Shown: positions 27,777-37,949 of the stretch, in pieces | Layout of the letters: every line of letters begins with the position of its first letter | Numbering within the stretch: the stretch's first letter is position 1 | Assembly (NCBI RefSeq): GCF_036046055.1 | Contig: NZ_CP107939.1 | Span: 6,510,001 to 6,574,000 of the forward strand | DNA length: 64,000 nt | Direction of reading: 5' to 3' | From: Nocardia sp. NBC_00403 | GTDB taxonomy: Bacteria; Actinomycetota; Actinomycetes; Mycobacteriales; Mycobacteriaceae | Made by a program: the position numbers and the translations under genes | Notes under the pieces: model-generated | What the model was told of the DNA's origin: nothing | The model's database searches: none | Seen by the model: the letters and a program-made list of their open reading frames with translations, nothing else

Positions 27777-28988
27777 TCACACGCCGACAGCGGCGAGCTC
27801 GGCCTCGATGGCCGACTCCAGCCGCTCCCGGATCTGGGGGACCGCGATCTTCTGGATGATTTCTTGGAAAAAGCCGCGCACCACCAGGCGTCGCGCCACA
27901 TCCTCCGGAATACCGCGGGAGCGCAGGTAGAACAGCTGCTCGTCGTCGAAACGGCCGGTAGCACTTGCGTGACCCGCGCCGACGATCTCGCCGGTCTCGA
28001 TCTCCAGGTTCGGCACCGAGTCTGCGCGCGCGCCGTCGGTGAGCACCAGGTTGCGGTTCACCTCGAAGGTGTCGGTGCCCTCGGCGGCCGCACGGATCAG
28101 CACATCGCCGATCCACACGGTGCGGGCGTCACCCTTGGGCGAATGCGGATCTCCCTGCAGCGCACCCTTGTACAGCACGTTCGACTTGCACTTCGGCTGC
28201 GAGTGGTCGACGAGCAAGCGCTGCTCGAAGTGTTGGCCTGCGTCGGCGAAGTAGAGGCCGAGCAGTTCGGCGTCGCCGCCGGGGCCTGCGTAGCGGACGG
28301 TTCCGCTGAGGCGAACCAGGTCACCGCCAAGCGTGACCGCGATGTGGCGCAGCGTGGCGTCGCGGCCGAGCAGCGCGTGGTGCGCGGTCGCATTCACGGC
28401 GTCGTCGGCCCAGTCCTGGACCGCGACGACGGTCAGCTTCGCGCTGTCACCGAGCACGAATTCCACGTTCTCGGCGTAGGTTCCGCTGCCGCGCTGGTCG
28501 ATGACCACAGTGGCCGTGGCGAAGTTGGCCAGCCGGATCTGTAAGTGACCGTAGGCGGTCATACCCTCGCCGGGACCGGTGACCGTGACGATCACCGGTT
28601 CCGCGACCTCGGTCTCCGCACCGACCGACACGATGGTCGCCGACTCGAAGCCCGAGTACGCCTGGGCGGCAACGCGATCCGACGGCACGCCGGCCTCGCC
28701 GAGGCGAGAGTCGGTGCGCGCCACGGTCTCCACGTTCACATCGGCGACCGAGCTGACCTCGACTGTGGCCTGTCCGTCGCGCACCGCGGTGCCGTCGTGC
28801 AGGCCGCGCAGTCGACGCAACGGCGTGAACCGCCACGCCTCATCCTTGGACGAGGGCACCTCGAAGGCGTTCACGTCGTAGGAGGTGAACACCTCACCCT
28901 TGTTGGTCGCGGAGCCGGCGCCCGGGTTCTGAATCGGCTTGGCCGTAGGGTTCTCGCCCTCGACCGCTCCAACAACGCCAGTCGCCAT
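27777..28988 (-). CDS. sufD: Fe-S assembly scaffold subunit SufD
   Basis: A 403-residue beta-helix protein. Diagnostic segments: [74 protein letters not shown] and the end [20 protein letters not shown]. It forms the SufBC2D complex with SufB and SufC on which Fe-S clusters are built. The ATG shares one base with the sufB stop (TGATG), so the two are tightly coupled. Matches Rv1462. Confidence 0.95.
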   Translation of the reverse strand: MATGVVGAVEGENPTAKPIQNPGAGSATNKGEVFTSYDVNAFEVPSSKDEAWRFTPLRRLRGLHDGTAVRDGQATVEVSSVADVNVETVARTDSRLGEAGVPSDRVAAQAYSGFESATIVSVGAETEVAEPVIVTVTGPGEGMTAYGHLQIRLANFATATVVIDQRGSGTYAENVEFVLGDSAKLTVVAVQDWADDAVNATAHHALLGRDATLRHIAVTLGGDLVRLSGTVRYAGPGGDAELLGLYFADAGQHFEQRLLVDHSQPKCKSNVLYKGALQGDPHSPKGDARTVWIGDVLIRAAAEGTDTFEVNRNLVLTDGARADSVPNLEIETGEIVGAGHASATGRFDDEQLFYLRSRGIPEDVARRLVVRGFFQEIIQKIAVPQIRERLESAIEAELAAVGV

Positions 28989-30424
28989 CAGCCGACGGCC
29001 CCTTCCATCTGCAGCTCGATGAGCCGGTTCAATTCCAGTGCGTATTCCATTGGCAGTTCCTTGGCGATGGGCTCGACGAACCCGCGCACCACCATCGCCA
29101 TGGCCTCGTCCTCGGTCATGCCGCGGCTCATCAGGTAGAACAGCTGGTCCTCGGACACCTTCGACACGGTGGCCTCGTGGCCCATCGTCACGTCGTCCTC
29201 ACGGATGTCGACGTAGGGGTAGGTATCCGAGCGGCTGATCGTATCGACAAGCAGCGCATCACATTTCACGGTCGACTTGGAGCCGTGCGCGCCCTTGTTG
29301 ACCTGAACGAGACCGCGGTAGGAGGCCCGGCCACCGCCGCGCGCCACCGACTTGCTGATGATCGTCGAGGAGGTGTGCGGCGCCAGGTGCAGCATCTTCG
29401 CGCCGGTGTCCTGGTGCTGACCCGGACCGGCGAACGCCACCGAGAGCACCTCGCCGCGGGCGTACTCGCCGGTCATCCACACGGCCGGGTACTTCATGGT
29501 GACCTTGGAGCCGATGTTCCCGTCGACCCACTCCATGGTCGCGCCCGCTTCGGCCTTGGCCCGCTTGGTGACCAGGTTGTAGACGTTGTTCGACCAGTTC
29601 TGGATCGTGGTGTAGCGGCAGCGGCCGCCCTTCTTCACGATGATCTCCACGACCGCGGAGTGCAGCGAGTCCGACTTGTAGATCGGCGCGGTGCAGCCCT
29701 CGACGTAGTGCACGTAGGCGTCTTCGTCGACGATGATCAGGGTGCGCTCGAACTGGCCCATGTTCTCGGTGTTGATCCGGAAGTAGGCCTGCAGCGGGAT
29801 GTCTACGTGCACGCCCGGCGGCACGTAGATGAACGAGCCACCCGACCACACGGCGGAGTTCAGCGCGGAGAACTTGTTGTCGCCGGCCGGGATCACGGTG
29901 CCGAAGTACTTCTGGAACAGCTCCGGCTGCTCCTTCAGTGCGGTGTCGGTGTCGAGGAAGATGACGCCCTGCTTCTCCAGGTCCTCACGGATGGAGTGGT
30001 AGACGACCTCGGACTCGTACTGTGCCGCGACACCGGAGACCAGGCGCTGCTTCTCCGCCTCGGGGATGCCGAGCTTGTCGTAGGTGTTCTTGATGTCCTC
30101 GGGCAGGTCTTCCCAGGTCTCGGCCTGCTTCTCGCTGGAACGCACGAAGTACTTGATGTTGTCGAAGTCGATGCCATCGAGGTTGGAACCCCAGTTCGGC
30201 ATGGGCTTGCGACCGAAGATGCGCAGTGACTTGAGGCGGTAGTCCAGCATCCAGTCCGGCTCGCTCTTCTTCGCCGAGATGTCGCGGACAACCTCCTCGG
30301 AGAGGCCTCGCTGCGCGCTGGCACCGGCCACATCCGAATCGGCCCAGCCGTAACCGTATTTGCCCAGTGAAGCGATGGTCTCTTCCTGAGTGAGCGGTTG
30401 CACCTGGTCGGTGGTTGTCGTCAT
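28988..30424 (-). CDS. sufB: Fe-S assembly scaffold subunit SufB (no intein)
   Basis: A 478-residue protein from ATG 30424, which overlaps the sufR stop (ATGA). Conserved blocks: [79 protein letters not shown] and [20 protein letters not shown]. Length is that of an intein-free SufB. The M. tuberculosis orthologue Rv1461 is interrupted by an intein; here the block around HYVEGCTAP runs straight through, so no intein is present. Confidence 0.96.
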   Translation of the reverse strand: MTTTTDQVQPLTQEETIASLGKYGYGWADSDVAGASAQRGLSEEVVRDISAKKSEPDWMLDYRLKSLRIFGRKPMPNWGSNLDGIDFDNIKYFVRSSEKQAETWEDLPEDIKNTYDKLGIPEAEKQRLVSGVAAQYESEVVYHSIREDLEKQGVIFLDTDTALKEQPELFQKYFGTVIPAGDNKFSALNSAVWSGGSFIYVPPGVHVDIPLQAYFRINTENMGQFERTLIIVDEDAYVHYVEGCTAPIYKSDSLHSAVVEIIVKKGGRCRYTTIQNWSNNVYNLVTKRAKAEAGATMEWVDGNIGSKVTMKYPAVWMTGEYARGEVLSVAFAGPGQHQDTGAKMLHLAPHTSSTIISKSVARGGGRASYRGLVQVNKGAHGSKSTVKCDALLVDTISRSDTYPYVDIREDDVTMGHEATVSKVSEDQLFYLMSRGMTEDEAMAMVVRGFVEPIAKELPMEYALELNRLIELQMEGAVG

Positions 30425-31242
30425 TCGGCACTCCTTCCGGAGTCGTTCGTACGTCCCGCTGCGGGCTGTGCAGCGGTTGATGGAGAAGCTGACTTCATAT
30501 CGGCAATAGGGGGAACGAACAGCGGCACGTGGGTGGTGCACGCACAATCGCCGTTGGCGATCGTCGCAAGTCGTTGCACGTGGGTTCCGAGCAGGTCCCG
30601 GAAAGCCTCCAGTTCGGCCTCGCACAGCTGCGGGAATTCCTCCGCAACATGGGAGACCGGGCAGTGGTGCTGGCAGATCTGCACGCCCGCGCCCACTTTG
30701 CGAGTGGTCGCGGCGAAACCGGCGTCGGTGAACGCCTCGGCGATCTCGTCTGCCTTCGCAGTGGTCGTCTCCGGCGTGTGCTCACCGACAGGCTCGATGC
30801 CTGCCACGATGGTGCGCGCCCGCTTGCGTGCGAACTCGGTGATGGCCTCATCGCCGCCGATCTCACCGAGCTGCCGAATAGCCGCGCCGGCCAGGTCGTC
30901 GTAGGCGTGCCCCAACCGGCCGCGGCCCACGGAGGTGAGCTGGTACTGCTTGGCGGGCCGACCGCGACCCTTCTGCTGCCAGGGCGCCGACCGGCTGGCC
31001 CTGGCCTGACCGGAGTCGATGAGCGCATCGAGATGGCGACGGACCCCGGCCGGGGTCAAGCCCAGCTTGGTTCCGATGGCGGTCGCGGTGATCGGTCCGT
31101 CTTCCAGCAGCAGCTGGACGATGGCTGCCCGCGTATGCCCCTCACCGCTCGGGACGAGGGTCGCAGGCGCGGCCGACGACGCAGCACCGGTACGGCGACC
31201 GGCCCTGGAGTCCTCGTCATGCGGCAAACCCACGGTTTTCAC
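30421..31242 (-). CDS. sufR: Fe-S sensing transcriptional regulator SufR
   Basis: A 273-residue regulator from GTG 31242. The N-terminal winged helix reads [50 protein letters not shown]. The C-terminal half holds cluster ligands: [21 protein letters not shown] and a later CACTTH. In mycobacteria SufR binds a 4Fe-4S or 2Fe-2S cluster and represses its own operon when holo. It heads the suf operon here and overlaps sufB, so autoregulation is expected. Matches Rv1460. Confidence 0.94.
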   Translation of the reverse strand: MKTVGLPHDEDSRAGRRTGAASSAAPATLVPSGEGHTRAAIVQLLLEDGPITATAIGTKLGLTPAGVRRHLDALIDSGQARASRSAPWQQKGRGRPAKQYQLTSVGRGRLGHAYDDLAGAAIRQLGEIGGDEAITEFARKRARTIVAGIEPVGEHTPETTTAKADEIAEAFTDAGFAATTRKVGAGVQICQHHCPVSHVAEEFPQLCEAELEAFRDLLGTHVQRLATIANGDCACTTHVPLFVPPIADMKSASPSTAAQPAAGRTNDSGRSAE

Positions 31243-31243
31243 A

Positions 31244-31274
31244 ACACCAGTGTGGCGGAATTCCTTCCCGGAAT
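31244..31274. promoter_or_regulatory. Candidate SufR operator region: two inverted repeats upstream of sufR
   Basis: Directly upstream of the sufR GTG lie ACACCAGTGT (31244-31253, arms ACAC/GTGT) and ATTCC-N5-GGAAT (31260-31274, perfect 5-5-5 dyad). Either could be the site of SufR autorepression. The binding partner is inferred only from position. Confidence 0.4.
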
Positions 31275-32086
31275 CTAATAAGGGTGCCCTGACCCAGAGG
31301 GCTCGTGACCTGCCGATGAATCCCGTCGAGCCCGACGATCACGCGATTCTTCGACAGCCAGATGTTCGCTACGAGATTTGGAGCTCGCAACTGTGATCGA
31401 TCGCACTGCGTCTCGCTGCCGAACATCCGCGCAATCAACTGTGAAAACAGGGATTCGACCGAGTGGGAATCACCGGTATCCGAATATTCGCCGACGCCTG
31501 TGCGATCACTCGAATGACGATCGCCATGACACTGGCCACAGCATCCAGCGCGGGCTTCCCATCGGTGGCTGGTGCGACCGTGCCCTACGCGGCACCGACC
31601 GACCATTACGTCACCGGCGACATCGTCGAGTGCTGCGTGAACTTCGCGGCGGGTTGGGTGGAGCACAACGACGCACACTCGACCACGTCACCGCCTACGT
31701 GCACCACTCGCAGTGCCACCCGATCACCCCGACGATCCAGCGCCGGCTGCCGAGATCTAGCGCACCGCAACGAGTTCGAGCGGCGTTTGCAACAGCGCGT
31801 CGATGGCCTCGTCCCAGGTGTACGTCGCGGTGATGACCAGCGACGGGTCGAAACGGCCGGTGGCGACGAGATCGAGGACGGCAGCCCCGCCGCTTCGCTC
31901 AACGCCTTCAATCCGAACCCGTCTACCCGCACCGGGCGAGCAACTCCGCCGCCGCGGAATCGATCCACCGCCTCGATTCCGAAACCATGCCGCCAATTCT
32001 GCTCCACCGACGCCGGCCAACAGCTCGAGATAGTCGGCTGCCGTCCGCCACGGTGAGGGCACCCGTATTCCTCTAGGCTTCGTCTG
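31275..32086. other. Region between suf and mptB operons; mostly decayed sequence
   Basis: This is the divergent intergenic interval between sufR and mptB, about 840 bases. Short overlapping frames on the plus strand include one with a signal-like start (TIAMTLATASSAGFPSVAGA) that soon loses a sensible protein pattern. Apart from the alcohol dehydrogenase remnant listed separately, I find no intact gene. The first part must carry the suf promoter and the last part that of mptB. Confidence 0.45.
31757..31917 (-). pseudogene. C-terminal remnant of a zinc-type alcohol dehydrogenase
   Basis: The minus strand ends with GAAVLDLVATGRFDPSLVIT and ATYTWDEAIDALLQTPLELV, then VAVR and a stop at 31757. 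This is the typical tail of medium-chain zinc-dependent alcohol dehydrogenases. Upstream of it the frame dissolves into Arg/Ser-rich sequence, so at most about 50 codons remain. Probably a recombination scar between two core operons. Confidence 0.6.
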
Positions 32087-33766
32087 GTGGCGGTACTCGA
32101 CAGCGCGCGGCGCAGCACAAAGGCACTCGGACGCCGGGTACTCGGGCTCGACGCGCCTGCCGCCGATCACACTGTCGCGGTTCTGCATCGCGACGAATCA
32201 GAGGTCCCGGAGCTCGACCGCCGGGAGATGGCGCAGCTCGATCGGATCCGCCTGCTGGGCGCGACCGGGACGGTGCTGATGGTGATCAGCGCGCTCGGCG
32301 TCGGAGCCCAGCCGGTGCTGCAGAATCCCACCTCGGGCATCCGCATCATCGCAATCTTCGGGCGCGCGCACACCGGGTCGCTGGCGGTGTGCATGGTCGG
32401 CACCACGATGGTGGTGCTCGCGTGGCTGCTGCTCGGCCGTTTCGCGGTCGGCGGTCTGGGTGGCTCGCCCCTGCACCGGCTGACCCGCTCGCAGCTCGAC
32501 CGCACGCTGCTGCTGTGGATCCTGCCGCTGTGTATCGCGCCGCCGCTGTTCAGCAACGACGTGTATTCCTATCTGGCACAGAGCGAGATCGCCGCGCGCG
32601 GCATCGACCCCTATGAGATGGGGCCGGCCCAGGCACTCGGAAACGACAATGTGCTGACCAGAAATGTCCCGAACATCTGGCGCGAGACGCCGGCACCGTA
32701 CGGCCCGCTGTTCCTGTGGATGGGACGCGGCATCGCCGCGCTGACCGGCGACAACATCATCATGGGCGTCTGGATGCACCGAATCCTCGCGCTGGCCGGC
32801 GTCGCGCTGATCGTCTGGGCGCTGCCGCGGCTGTCGGCGCGCTGCGGGGTGGCGCCGGTGAGCGCGCTGTGGCTCGGCGCGGCCAACCCGCTGGTGCTGT
32901 TCCATCTCGTCGGCGGCGTGCACAACGATGCGCTGATGCTCGGGCTGATGCTCGCAGGCCTGGAGCTCTGCCTGCGCGCGATCGACATCGAACCGTTCGA
33001 CGGACGGGCCTACGCGCTGTTGATCGGCGGGGCGGTGGTCATCACCTTGTCCTCGTCGATCAAGATCACCTCGATTGTCACCATGGGATTCGTCTGGGTC
33101 GCACTGGCCCGTAAATGGGGCGGCGGTATGCGCTCGCTCGTCATCTCCGCCGCGCTACTCGGCGCAATCGCGCTCAGCACCACAGCTTTGATCAGTTCAC
33201 TGAGCGGCCTCGGGTTCGGCTGGATCTATACGCTCAATACCGCGAACGCGGTGCGCAGCTGGATGTCGCTGCCCACCGCGGTCGGCATCGTCACCGGATT
33301 CGGCGGCGTGCTGCTCGGCCTCGGCGACCACACCACAGCGATGCTGAGCATCACCCGGCCGATCGCGGCAGCGGTCGCGGCGTTTGTGACGGTGCGCATG
33401 CTGGTCGCCACCGGAACCGGGCGACTGCATCCGGTCGGAGCGCTCGGCGTCTCGCTCGGCGCCATCGTGCTGCTGTTCCCGGTGGTGCAGCCCTGGTATC
33501 TGCTGTGGGCGATCGTGCCGTTGGCAGCATGGGCGACCCGGCCGATATTCCGCGTGCCCGCCATCCTGTTCTCGGCGATCGTCAGCGTGCTGCAGATGCC
33601 ACGCGGCGGGGAGTTCGAGGTCTTCCAGATCGTCGGCTCGGCGATCGTCACCGTGATCGTGTGCCTGCTGTTCATCGTGATCACCCGCAATGCGCTACCG
33701 TGGCGTGGCCAGTCGGGGGTGTCGGCTCCGTCACAGCAGCCGACGTCCTACGGTGTCTCATCGTGA
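32087..33766 (+). CDS. mptB: Polyprenol-phosphomannose-dependent alpha-1,6-mannosyltransferase (MptB-like)
   Basis: A 559-residue GT-C membrane enzyme with about 13 predicted helices and a cytoplasmic N-terminus of 60 residues. FSNDVYSYLAQSEIAARGID, with the acidic residue in the first loop, and TPAPYGPLFLWMGRGIAALT plus LFHLVGGVHNDALMLGLMLA are MptB/GT87-like signatures. Position next to sufR matches Rv1459c (mptB). It should extend the alpha-1,6-mannan core of lipomannan/lipoarabinomannan on the periplasmic side. GTG start; its stop overlaps the ATPase start by four bases. Confidence 0.9.
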   Translation: MAVLDSARRSTKALGRRVLGLDAPAADHTVAVLHRDESEVPELDRREMAQLDRIRLLGATGTVLMVISALGVGAQPVLQNPTSGIRIIAIFGRAHTGSLAVCMVGTTMVVLAWLLLGRFAVGGLGGSPLHRLTRSQLDRTLLLWILPLCIAPPLFSNDVYSYLAQSEIAARGIDPYEMGPAQALGNDNVLTRNVPNIWRETPAPYGPLFLWMGRGIAALTGDNIIMGVWMHRILALAGVALIVWALPRLSARCGVAPVSALWLGAANPLVLFHLVGGVHNDALMLGLMLAGLELCLRAIDIEPFDGRAYALLIGGAVVITLSSSIKITSIVTMGFVWVALARKWGGGMRSLVISAALLGAIALSTTALISSLSGLGFGWIYTLNTANAVRSWMSLPTAVGIVTGFGGVLLGLGDHTTAMLSITRPIAAAVAAFVTVRMLVATGTGRLHPVGALGVSLGAIVLLFPVVQPWYLLWAIVPLAAWATRPIFRVPAILFSAIVSVLQMPRGGEFEVFQIVGSAIVTVIVCLLFIVITRNALPWRGQSGVSAPSQQPTSYGVSS

Positions 33767-34695
33767 CCGCAGCCTCCGGACCCGCCGTGCGCATCGACGG
33801 CGTCGTCAAGCGTTACGGCGAGACCACCGCGGTCGACGGGATCAGCTTCGATGTCGAGCAGGCACAAGTGCTCGCGCTGCTCGGACCGAACGGCGCAGGC
33901 AAGACCACCACCGTCGAAATGTGCGAAGGCTTCGTGACGCCCGACGCCGGGTCGGTGCGAGTGCTCGGCCTGGATCCGATCGCCGACTCCGATCGTCTTC
34001 GGCCGCGCATCGGCGTGATGCTGCAGGGCGGCGGCGCCTACCCTGGCGCGCGGGCGGGCGAAATGCTCGACCTGGTCGCGGCCTATTCCGCCGACCCGAT
34101 CGACCCCGATTGGCTACTGAAAACCCTCGGCCTGCAAGACAACCGGCGCACCCCGTACCGCCGTCTTTCCGGCGGGCAGCAACAACGGCTCGCGCTGGCG
34201 TGTGCGCTGGTCGGCAAGCCGGAGATCGTGTTCCTCGACGAACCGACCGCAGGCCTGGACGCCCAGGCCAGGCTGATCGTGTGGGAGCTGATCGACGCGC
34301 TGCGCCGCGACGGGGTCACCGTCCTGCTCACCACGCACCTGATGGACGAGGCCGAACAGCTCGCCGACCAACTGGTGATCATCGACCACGGCAGCATCGT
34401 CGCCGCCGGTACGCCCGCCGAGGTGACCGCGCACGGCGCCGCCGGACAGCTACGCTTCTCCGCCCCACCGAAACTCGATCTCGAACTGTTGAAAACGGCA
34501 CTGCCGGAAGGTTTCTCGCCGCGCGAGACGACGCCGGGCTGCTACTTGGTCGAGGGCGAGATCAATCCACAGGTGCTGGCGACGGTGACCGCGTGGTGTG
34601 CCAGGGTCAACGTGCTCGCCACCGACATCCGGATCGACCAGCGCCGCCTCGAAGACGTCTTCCTGGAACTCACCGGACGGGACCTACGCGGATGA
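33763..34695 (+). CDS. ABC-2 type transporter ATPase
   Basis: A 310-residue ATPase from GTG 33763, coupled to mptB by a GTGA overlap. Walker A GPNGAGKTT, Q-loop GVMLQGGGAYPG, signature LSGGQQQRLALA, Walker B IVFLDEPTAGLD and H-loop LLTTHLMDEAE are intact. After the ATPase core a C-terminal extension of about 90 residues follows, as in drug- and lipid-exporting members. Matches Rv1458c. It pairs with the permease that follows. Confidence 0.92.
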   Translation: MTAASGPAVRIDGVVKRYGETTAVDGISFDVEQAQVLALLGPNGAGKTTTVEMCEGFVTPDAGSVRVLGLDPIADSDRLRPRIGVMLQGGGAYPGARAGEMLDLVAAYSADPIDPDWLLKTLGLQDNRRTPYRRLSGGQQQRLALACALVGKPEIVFLDEPTAGLDAQARLIVWELIDALRRDGVTVLLTTHLMDEAEQLADQLVIIDHGSIVAAGTPAEVTAHGAAGQLRFSAPPKLDLELLKTALPEGFSPRETTPGCYLVEGEINPQVLATVTAWCARVNVLATDIRIDQRRLEDVFLELTGRDLRG

Positions 34696-35483
34696 ACCAG
34701 CCCGATCTCGTCGGAAACCGGTTCGCACCCGGCACCTTCACCCCCGACTCGCGCCCCAACGGCTGGGCCTCCATGATGCGTGCGCAGACCAGACTCGAGC
34801 TGATCCTGTTGTTGCGCAATGGCGAACAACTGCTGCTGACCATGTTCATCCCGATCACGCTGCTGGTCGGGCTGTCTCTGCTGCCCTTCGGCGATCTGGG
34901 CGAGGACCGGGTGAACAAGCTCGTGCCCGCGGTCATGATGGTGGCTGTGATGTCCACCGCGTTCACCGGGCAGGCCATCGCGGTCGGCTTCGATCGTCGC
35001 TATGGCGCGCTCAAACGTCTCGGCGCGACCGCGCTGCCCCGCTGGGGCATTGTCGGCGGCAAGTGCGCGGCGGTGCTGATCGTGGTGGTATTGCAGGCCA
35101 TCCTGCTCGGCGTCATCGGCTTCGCGCTCGGTTGGCGGCCCGATCTCGCCGGACTCGCGCTCGGCGCGCTGGTGATCGCACTGGGCACCGCGACTTTCGC
35201 GGCGATGGGGCTGCTGCTCGGCGGCACCCTCAAGGCGGAAATCGTGCTCGCGCTCGCCAATATCCTGTGGTTCGTGATGCTCGGTGTCGCCAGCATCGTC
35301 TTCGCCTCCGACGACCTGCCGACCGCGGTGAACGTGCTGGCCAGGCTTGTCCCCTCGGGTGCGCTCGCGGTCACTCTCGAAGACGCTATGCGCAGCACTG
35401 TCGACTGGTTCGGCATCGCGGTCCTCGCCGCGTGGGGCGCGGTGTCCGCGCTCCTGGCAACCCGTTTCTTCCGCTTCGACTGA
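34692..35483 (+). CDS. ABC-2 type transporter permease
   Basis: A 263-residue membrane protein from ATG 34692 (overlap ATGA with the ATPase). Six predicted helices; GEQLLLTMFIPITLLVGLSL, AFTGQAIAVGFDRRYGALKR, LGATALPRWGIVGGK and PTAVNVLARLVPSGALAVTL are characteristic of ABC-2 membrane subunits. Corresponds to Rv1457c. The cargo is unknown; the invariant linkage to mptB and ctaA suggests an envelope or heme-related role, which is inference. Confidence 0.9.
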   Translation: MNQPDLVGNRFAPGTFTPDSRPNGWASMMRAQTRLELILLLRNGEQLLLTMFIPITLLVGLSLLPFGDLGEDRVNKLVPAVMMVAVMSTAFTGQAIAVGFDRRYGALKRLGATALPRWGIVGGKCAAVLIVVVLQAILLGVIGFALGWRPDLAGLALGALVIALGTATFAAMGLLLGGTLKAEIVLALANILWFVMLGVASIVFASDDLPTAVNVLARLVPSGALAVTLEDAMRSTVDWFGIAVLAAWGAVSALLATRFFRFD

Positions 35484-35551
35484 GTTGCACAACGACACCA
35501 CGTAGTAGACCGGGTGAGTCGTCCCAACCGGCAGCCGCTACCATCGTTCGC

Positions 35552-36526
35552 GTGCTGTATCGCGCATTTTTGCGTCTCGTCGACAAGCTTCCGCTCCCCT
35601 CACTGAAGGTGCAGCGTTGGATCGCGGCCGCCGTCATCCTGTCGCAAGCAGGCATTGCGGTCACCGGCGCGATCGTGCGTGTCACCGCTTCCGGTCTCGG
35701 CTGCCCGACCTGGCCGCAATGCTTTCCCGGCAGCTTCACCCCGATCGGCGTCTCCGAGGTCCCGGTCCTGCATCAGACCGTCGAGTTCAGCAACCGCCTG
35801 CTGTCGTTCGCGGTGACCCTGTGCGCCGCACTCATCGTGCTGGCCGTCACGCGCGCCCGCCGCCGCCGCGAGGTGCTGGTCTACGCGTGGTTGATGCCGG
35901 GCGGCACCGTCCTGCAGGCGATCATCGGCGGCATGACCGTCCGCACCGGCCTGCTGTGGTGGACCGTCTCTGTGCACCTGCTCGCGTCGATGCTCATGGT
36001 CTGGGTTTCGGTGGTGATGTTCGCGAAGGTCAGTGCACCCGACGACGGCATCGAAGTGATCCAGGCCCCCACCCCACTGCGCTGGCTCACCGCACTCAGC
36101 GGCGTCGCCCTCTCCGCCGTGCTCATCGCGGGAACTCTGGTAACCGGCGCCGGTCCGCACGCGGGCGACAAGAGCATCGAGCGCCAGGTCGAGCGCCTGC
36201 AGGTCGAGATCGTCACCCTGGTGCACCTGCATTCGCAACTGCTTGTCGGTTACCTGGCTCTGCTGATCGGCTTGGCCTTCGGGCTGTTCGCTGTCGGCAT
36301 CACTCCCGCCGTCCGCTCGCGGCTGTTCGTACTGCTCGGCCTGGTCGGCGCGCAGTCGCTGATCGGCATCGTCCAGTACTTCACCGACGTGCCCGCAGCC
36401 CTCGTCGCGATCCACGTCGGTGGCGCCGCCGCCTGCACCGCCGCCACCGCCGCCCTCTGGGCGTCGCTGCGCACCCGCGAACGCGTCTCGGCGTCGCTAC
36501 CCGACGCTGCCGTTCGGTCTGCGTAA
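35552..36526 (+). CDS. ctaA: Heme A synthase (CtaA/COX15)
   Basis: A 324-residue membrane protein from GTG 35552 with eight predicted helices. GIAVTGAIVRVTASGLGCPT followed by WPQCFPG is the COX15/CtaA signature with one cysteine pair of the extracellular loop. Heme-binding histidines are in VLHQTVEFSNRLLSF, SVHLLASMLMV, LVHLHSQLLVGYLALL and AIHVGGAAACT. It oxidises the heme O methyl group to make heme A for cytochrome aa3. Corresponds to Rv1456c. Confidence 0.94.
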   Translation: MLYRAFLRLVDKLPLPSLKVQRWIAAAVILSQAGIAVTGAIVRVTASGLGCPTWPQCFPGSFTPIGVSEVPVLHQTVEFSNRLLSFAVTLCAALIVLAVTRARRRREVLVYAWLMPGGTVLQAIIGGMTVRTGLLWWTVSVHLLASMLMVWVSVVMFAKVSAPDDGIEVIQAPTPLRWLTALSGVALSAVLIAGTLVTGAGPHAGDKSIERQVERLQVEIVTLVHLHSQLLVGYLALLIGLAFGLFAVGITPAVRSRLFVLLGLVGAQSLIGIVQYFTDVPAALVAIHVGGAAACTAATAALWASLRTRERVSASLPDAAVRSA

Positions 36527-36677
36527 GCCGGGTGCCGCTGGTGGACACCTCGGTGTCGATTTTGAAACCGGTTGCCTGTCACCGCTTTTCGAGGGTCAGA
36601 AATGAGCTTCGCGACGCGCGGGTGGTCGCGGCGCGCATATCGACCGTGCAGCCGGACACGGAGCGCAGACCGACTAC

Positions 36678-36905
36678 ATGGACGCTGTCGACACCGCGCA
36701 ACGCGCGGCAGCCCAGATATTGAACGTCGATTTCTTCGATACAGGCGCGGTGACCAGGGGGAACGGCACGTGCTCGGCGGATCCGTTGGTCAACGAATTC
36801 CTCAGCCCGCACGGGGAGTGTTTCGGATTGACTTGGCATCCAACCGAATACGGAGACACGGTCGTCTCGACCGCGCTGCAGCAGTGGATAGTCAACCAGC
36901 CGTAG
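36678..36905 (+). pseudogene. Probable C-terminal remnant of a secreted SGNH/GDSL esterase
   Basis: A 75-codon frame ending in TWHPTEYGDTVVSTALQQWI. The HPTxYG end with an Asp-containing stretch upstream (GTCSADPLVNEF) resembles the last conserved block (D-x-x-H) of SGNH hydrolases, whose N-terminal Ser block is absent. The rest of 36527-37251 (about 725 bases) holds no gene I can recognise. Assignment is tentative. Confidence 0.35.
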
Positions 36906-37251
36906 GAAGTCCAGTGGTGCGGTGATGCACCCGCCCCGGCACCAGCCCAATCGATCGTGACGTCCACCGAATCCGTTGCGCTGGTGCCCCGGCGCAGCCT
37001 ACGCGGCTCCACCAGCCGGCCCGCGCGACCTCGACTGATCCGGGCTTCATCATCTACCGGTCGTACCGACTCGGGCGCTTACTCCACGAGGTGTGGGCGT
37101 CGACCGCTGAGCCATCAGCATTTCGATGTCTCGTATCAATGATCCTATTGGTGCTCCGATGAATCGCTACCTACCGTTGTGCTGGCGACGAGCTGACGAT
37201 CCGGACACGAAATGTCAGCACGTCGACAAATCCACGATCAGGAGGCAAATG

Positions 37252-37944
37252 ATGTCGAAGATCCTTTTCGTCATGACCGGCGTCGACTACTGGACTCTTG
37301 CCGACGGCACCAGACATCCGACCGGCTATTGGGCCGAAGAGGTGGTCGCACCATACACAGCGTTCAAGGCCGCGGGTCACGAGATTGTGGTCGCCACCCC
37401 GGGCGGTGTGGCACCGACGGTCGACAAGGGCAGCCTGGCGCCCGAGGTGAACGGTGGTCAGGAGGGTGCAGCCGCGATTGCGGCAGTGCTCGACGCGGCG
37501 ACCGAGCTGCGGCAGCCGATCCGGCTGGCGGACGTGGACCTCGCCGACTACGACGCCGTCTATTACCCCGGCGGACACGGCCCGATGGAAGACCTGGCCG
37601 TGAACGCCGAATCGGGCGCGCTGCTCAACGCGACGCTGGCCTCGGGCAAGCCGCTCGGCGTTGTCTGCCACGCTCCAGCCGCCCTGCTCGCCACCGCCGC
37701 CGACGGCAACACGCCGTTCGCGGGCTATCGGGTCACCGGTTTCACCAATGCCGAAGAGACCCAGGCCGGCTTCGCCGACAAGGCCAAGTGGCTGCTGCAG
37801 GATCAGCTCGTCGACCTGGGTGTCGACTTCCGCGAGGGCGAGCCGTGGGCTGCGCACATCGAGGTCGATCGCACCCTCTACACCGGCCAGAACCCCGCAT
37901 CGTCGGCGCCGCTGGCGGCGGAGCTGGTCAAAGCACTGGGCTGA
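37252..37944 (+). CDS. DJ-1/PfpI (Hsp31-like) family protein
   Basis: A 230-residue class I glutamine amidotransferase-fold protein. KILFVMTGVDYWTLADGT starts the Rossmann-like core. A conserved Glu lies in GYWAEEVV (residues 29-30), YYPGGHGPMEDL follows, and the nucleophile elbow is GVVCHAPAAL with Cys139-His140. This matches the Hsp31/YajL-like glyoxalase or deglycase branch with a long lid. GGAGG sits six bases before ATG 37252; an ATG one codon earlier is too close. A TetR gene starts five bases after the stop, likely an operon with its own regulator. Confidence 0.87.
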   Translation: MSKILFVMTGVDYWTLADGTRHPTGYWAEEVVAPYTAFKAAGHEIVVATPGGVAPTVDKGSLAPEVNGGQEGAAAIAAVLDAATELRQPIRLADVDLADYDAVYYPGGHGPMEDLAVNAESGALLNATLASGKPLGVVCHAPAALLATAADGNTPFAGYRVTGFTNAEETQAGFADKAKWLLQDQLVDLGVDFREGEPWAAHIEVDRTLYTGQNPASSAPLAAELVKALG

Positions 37945-37949
37945 ATACG

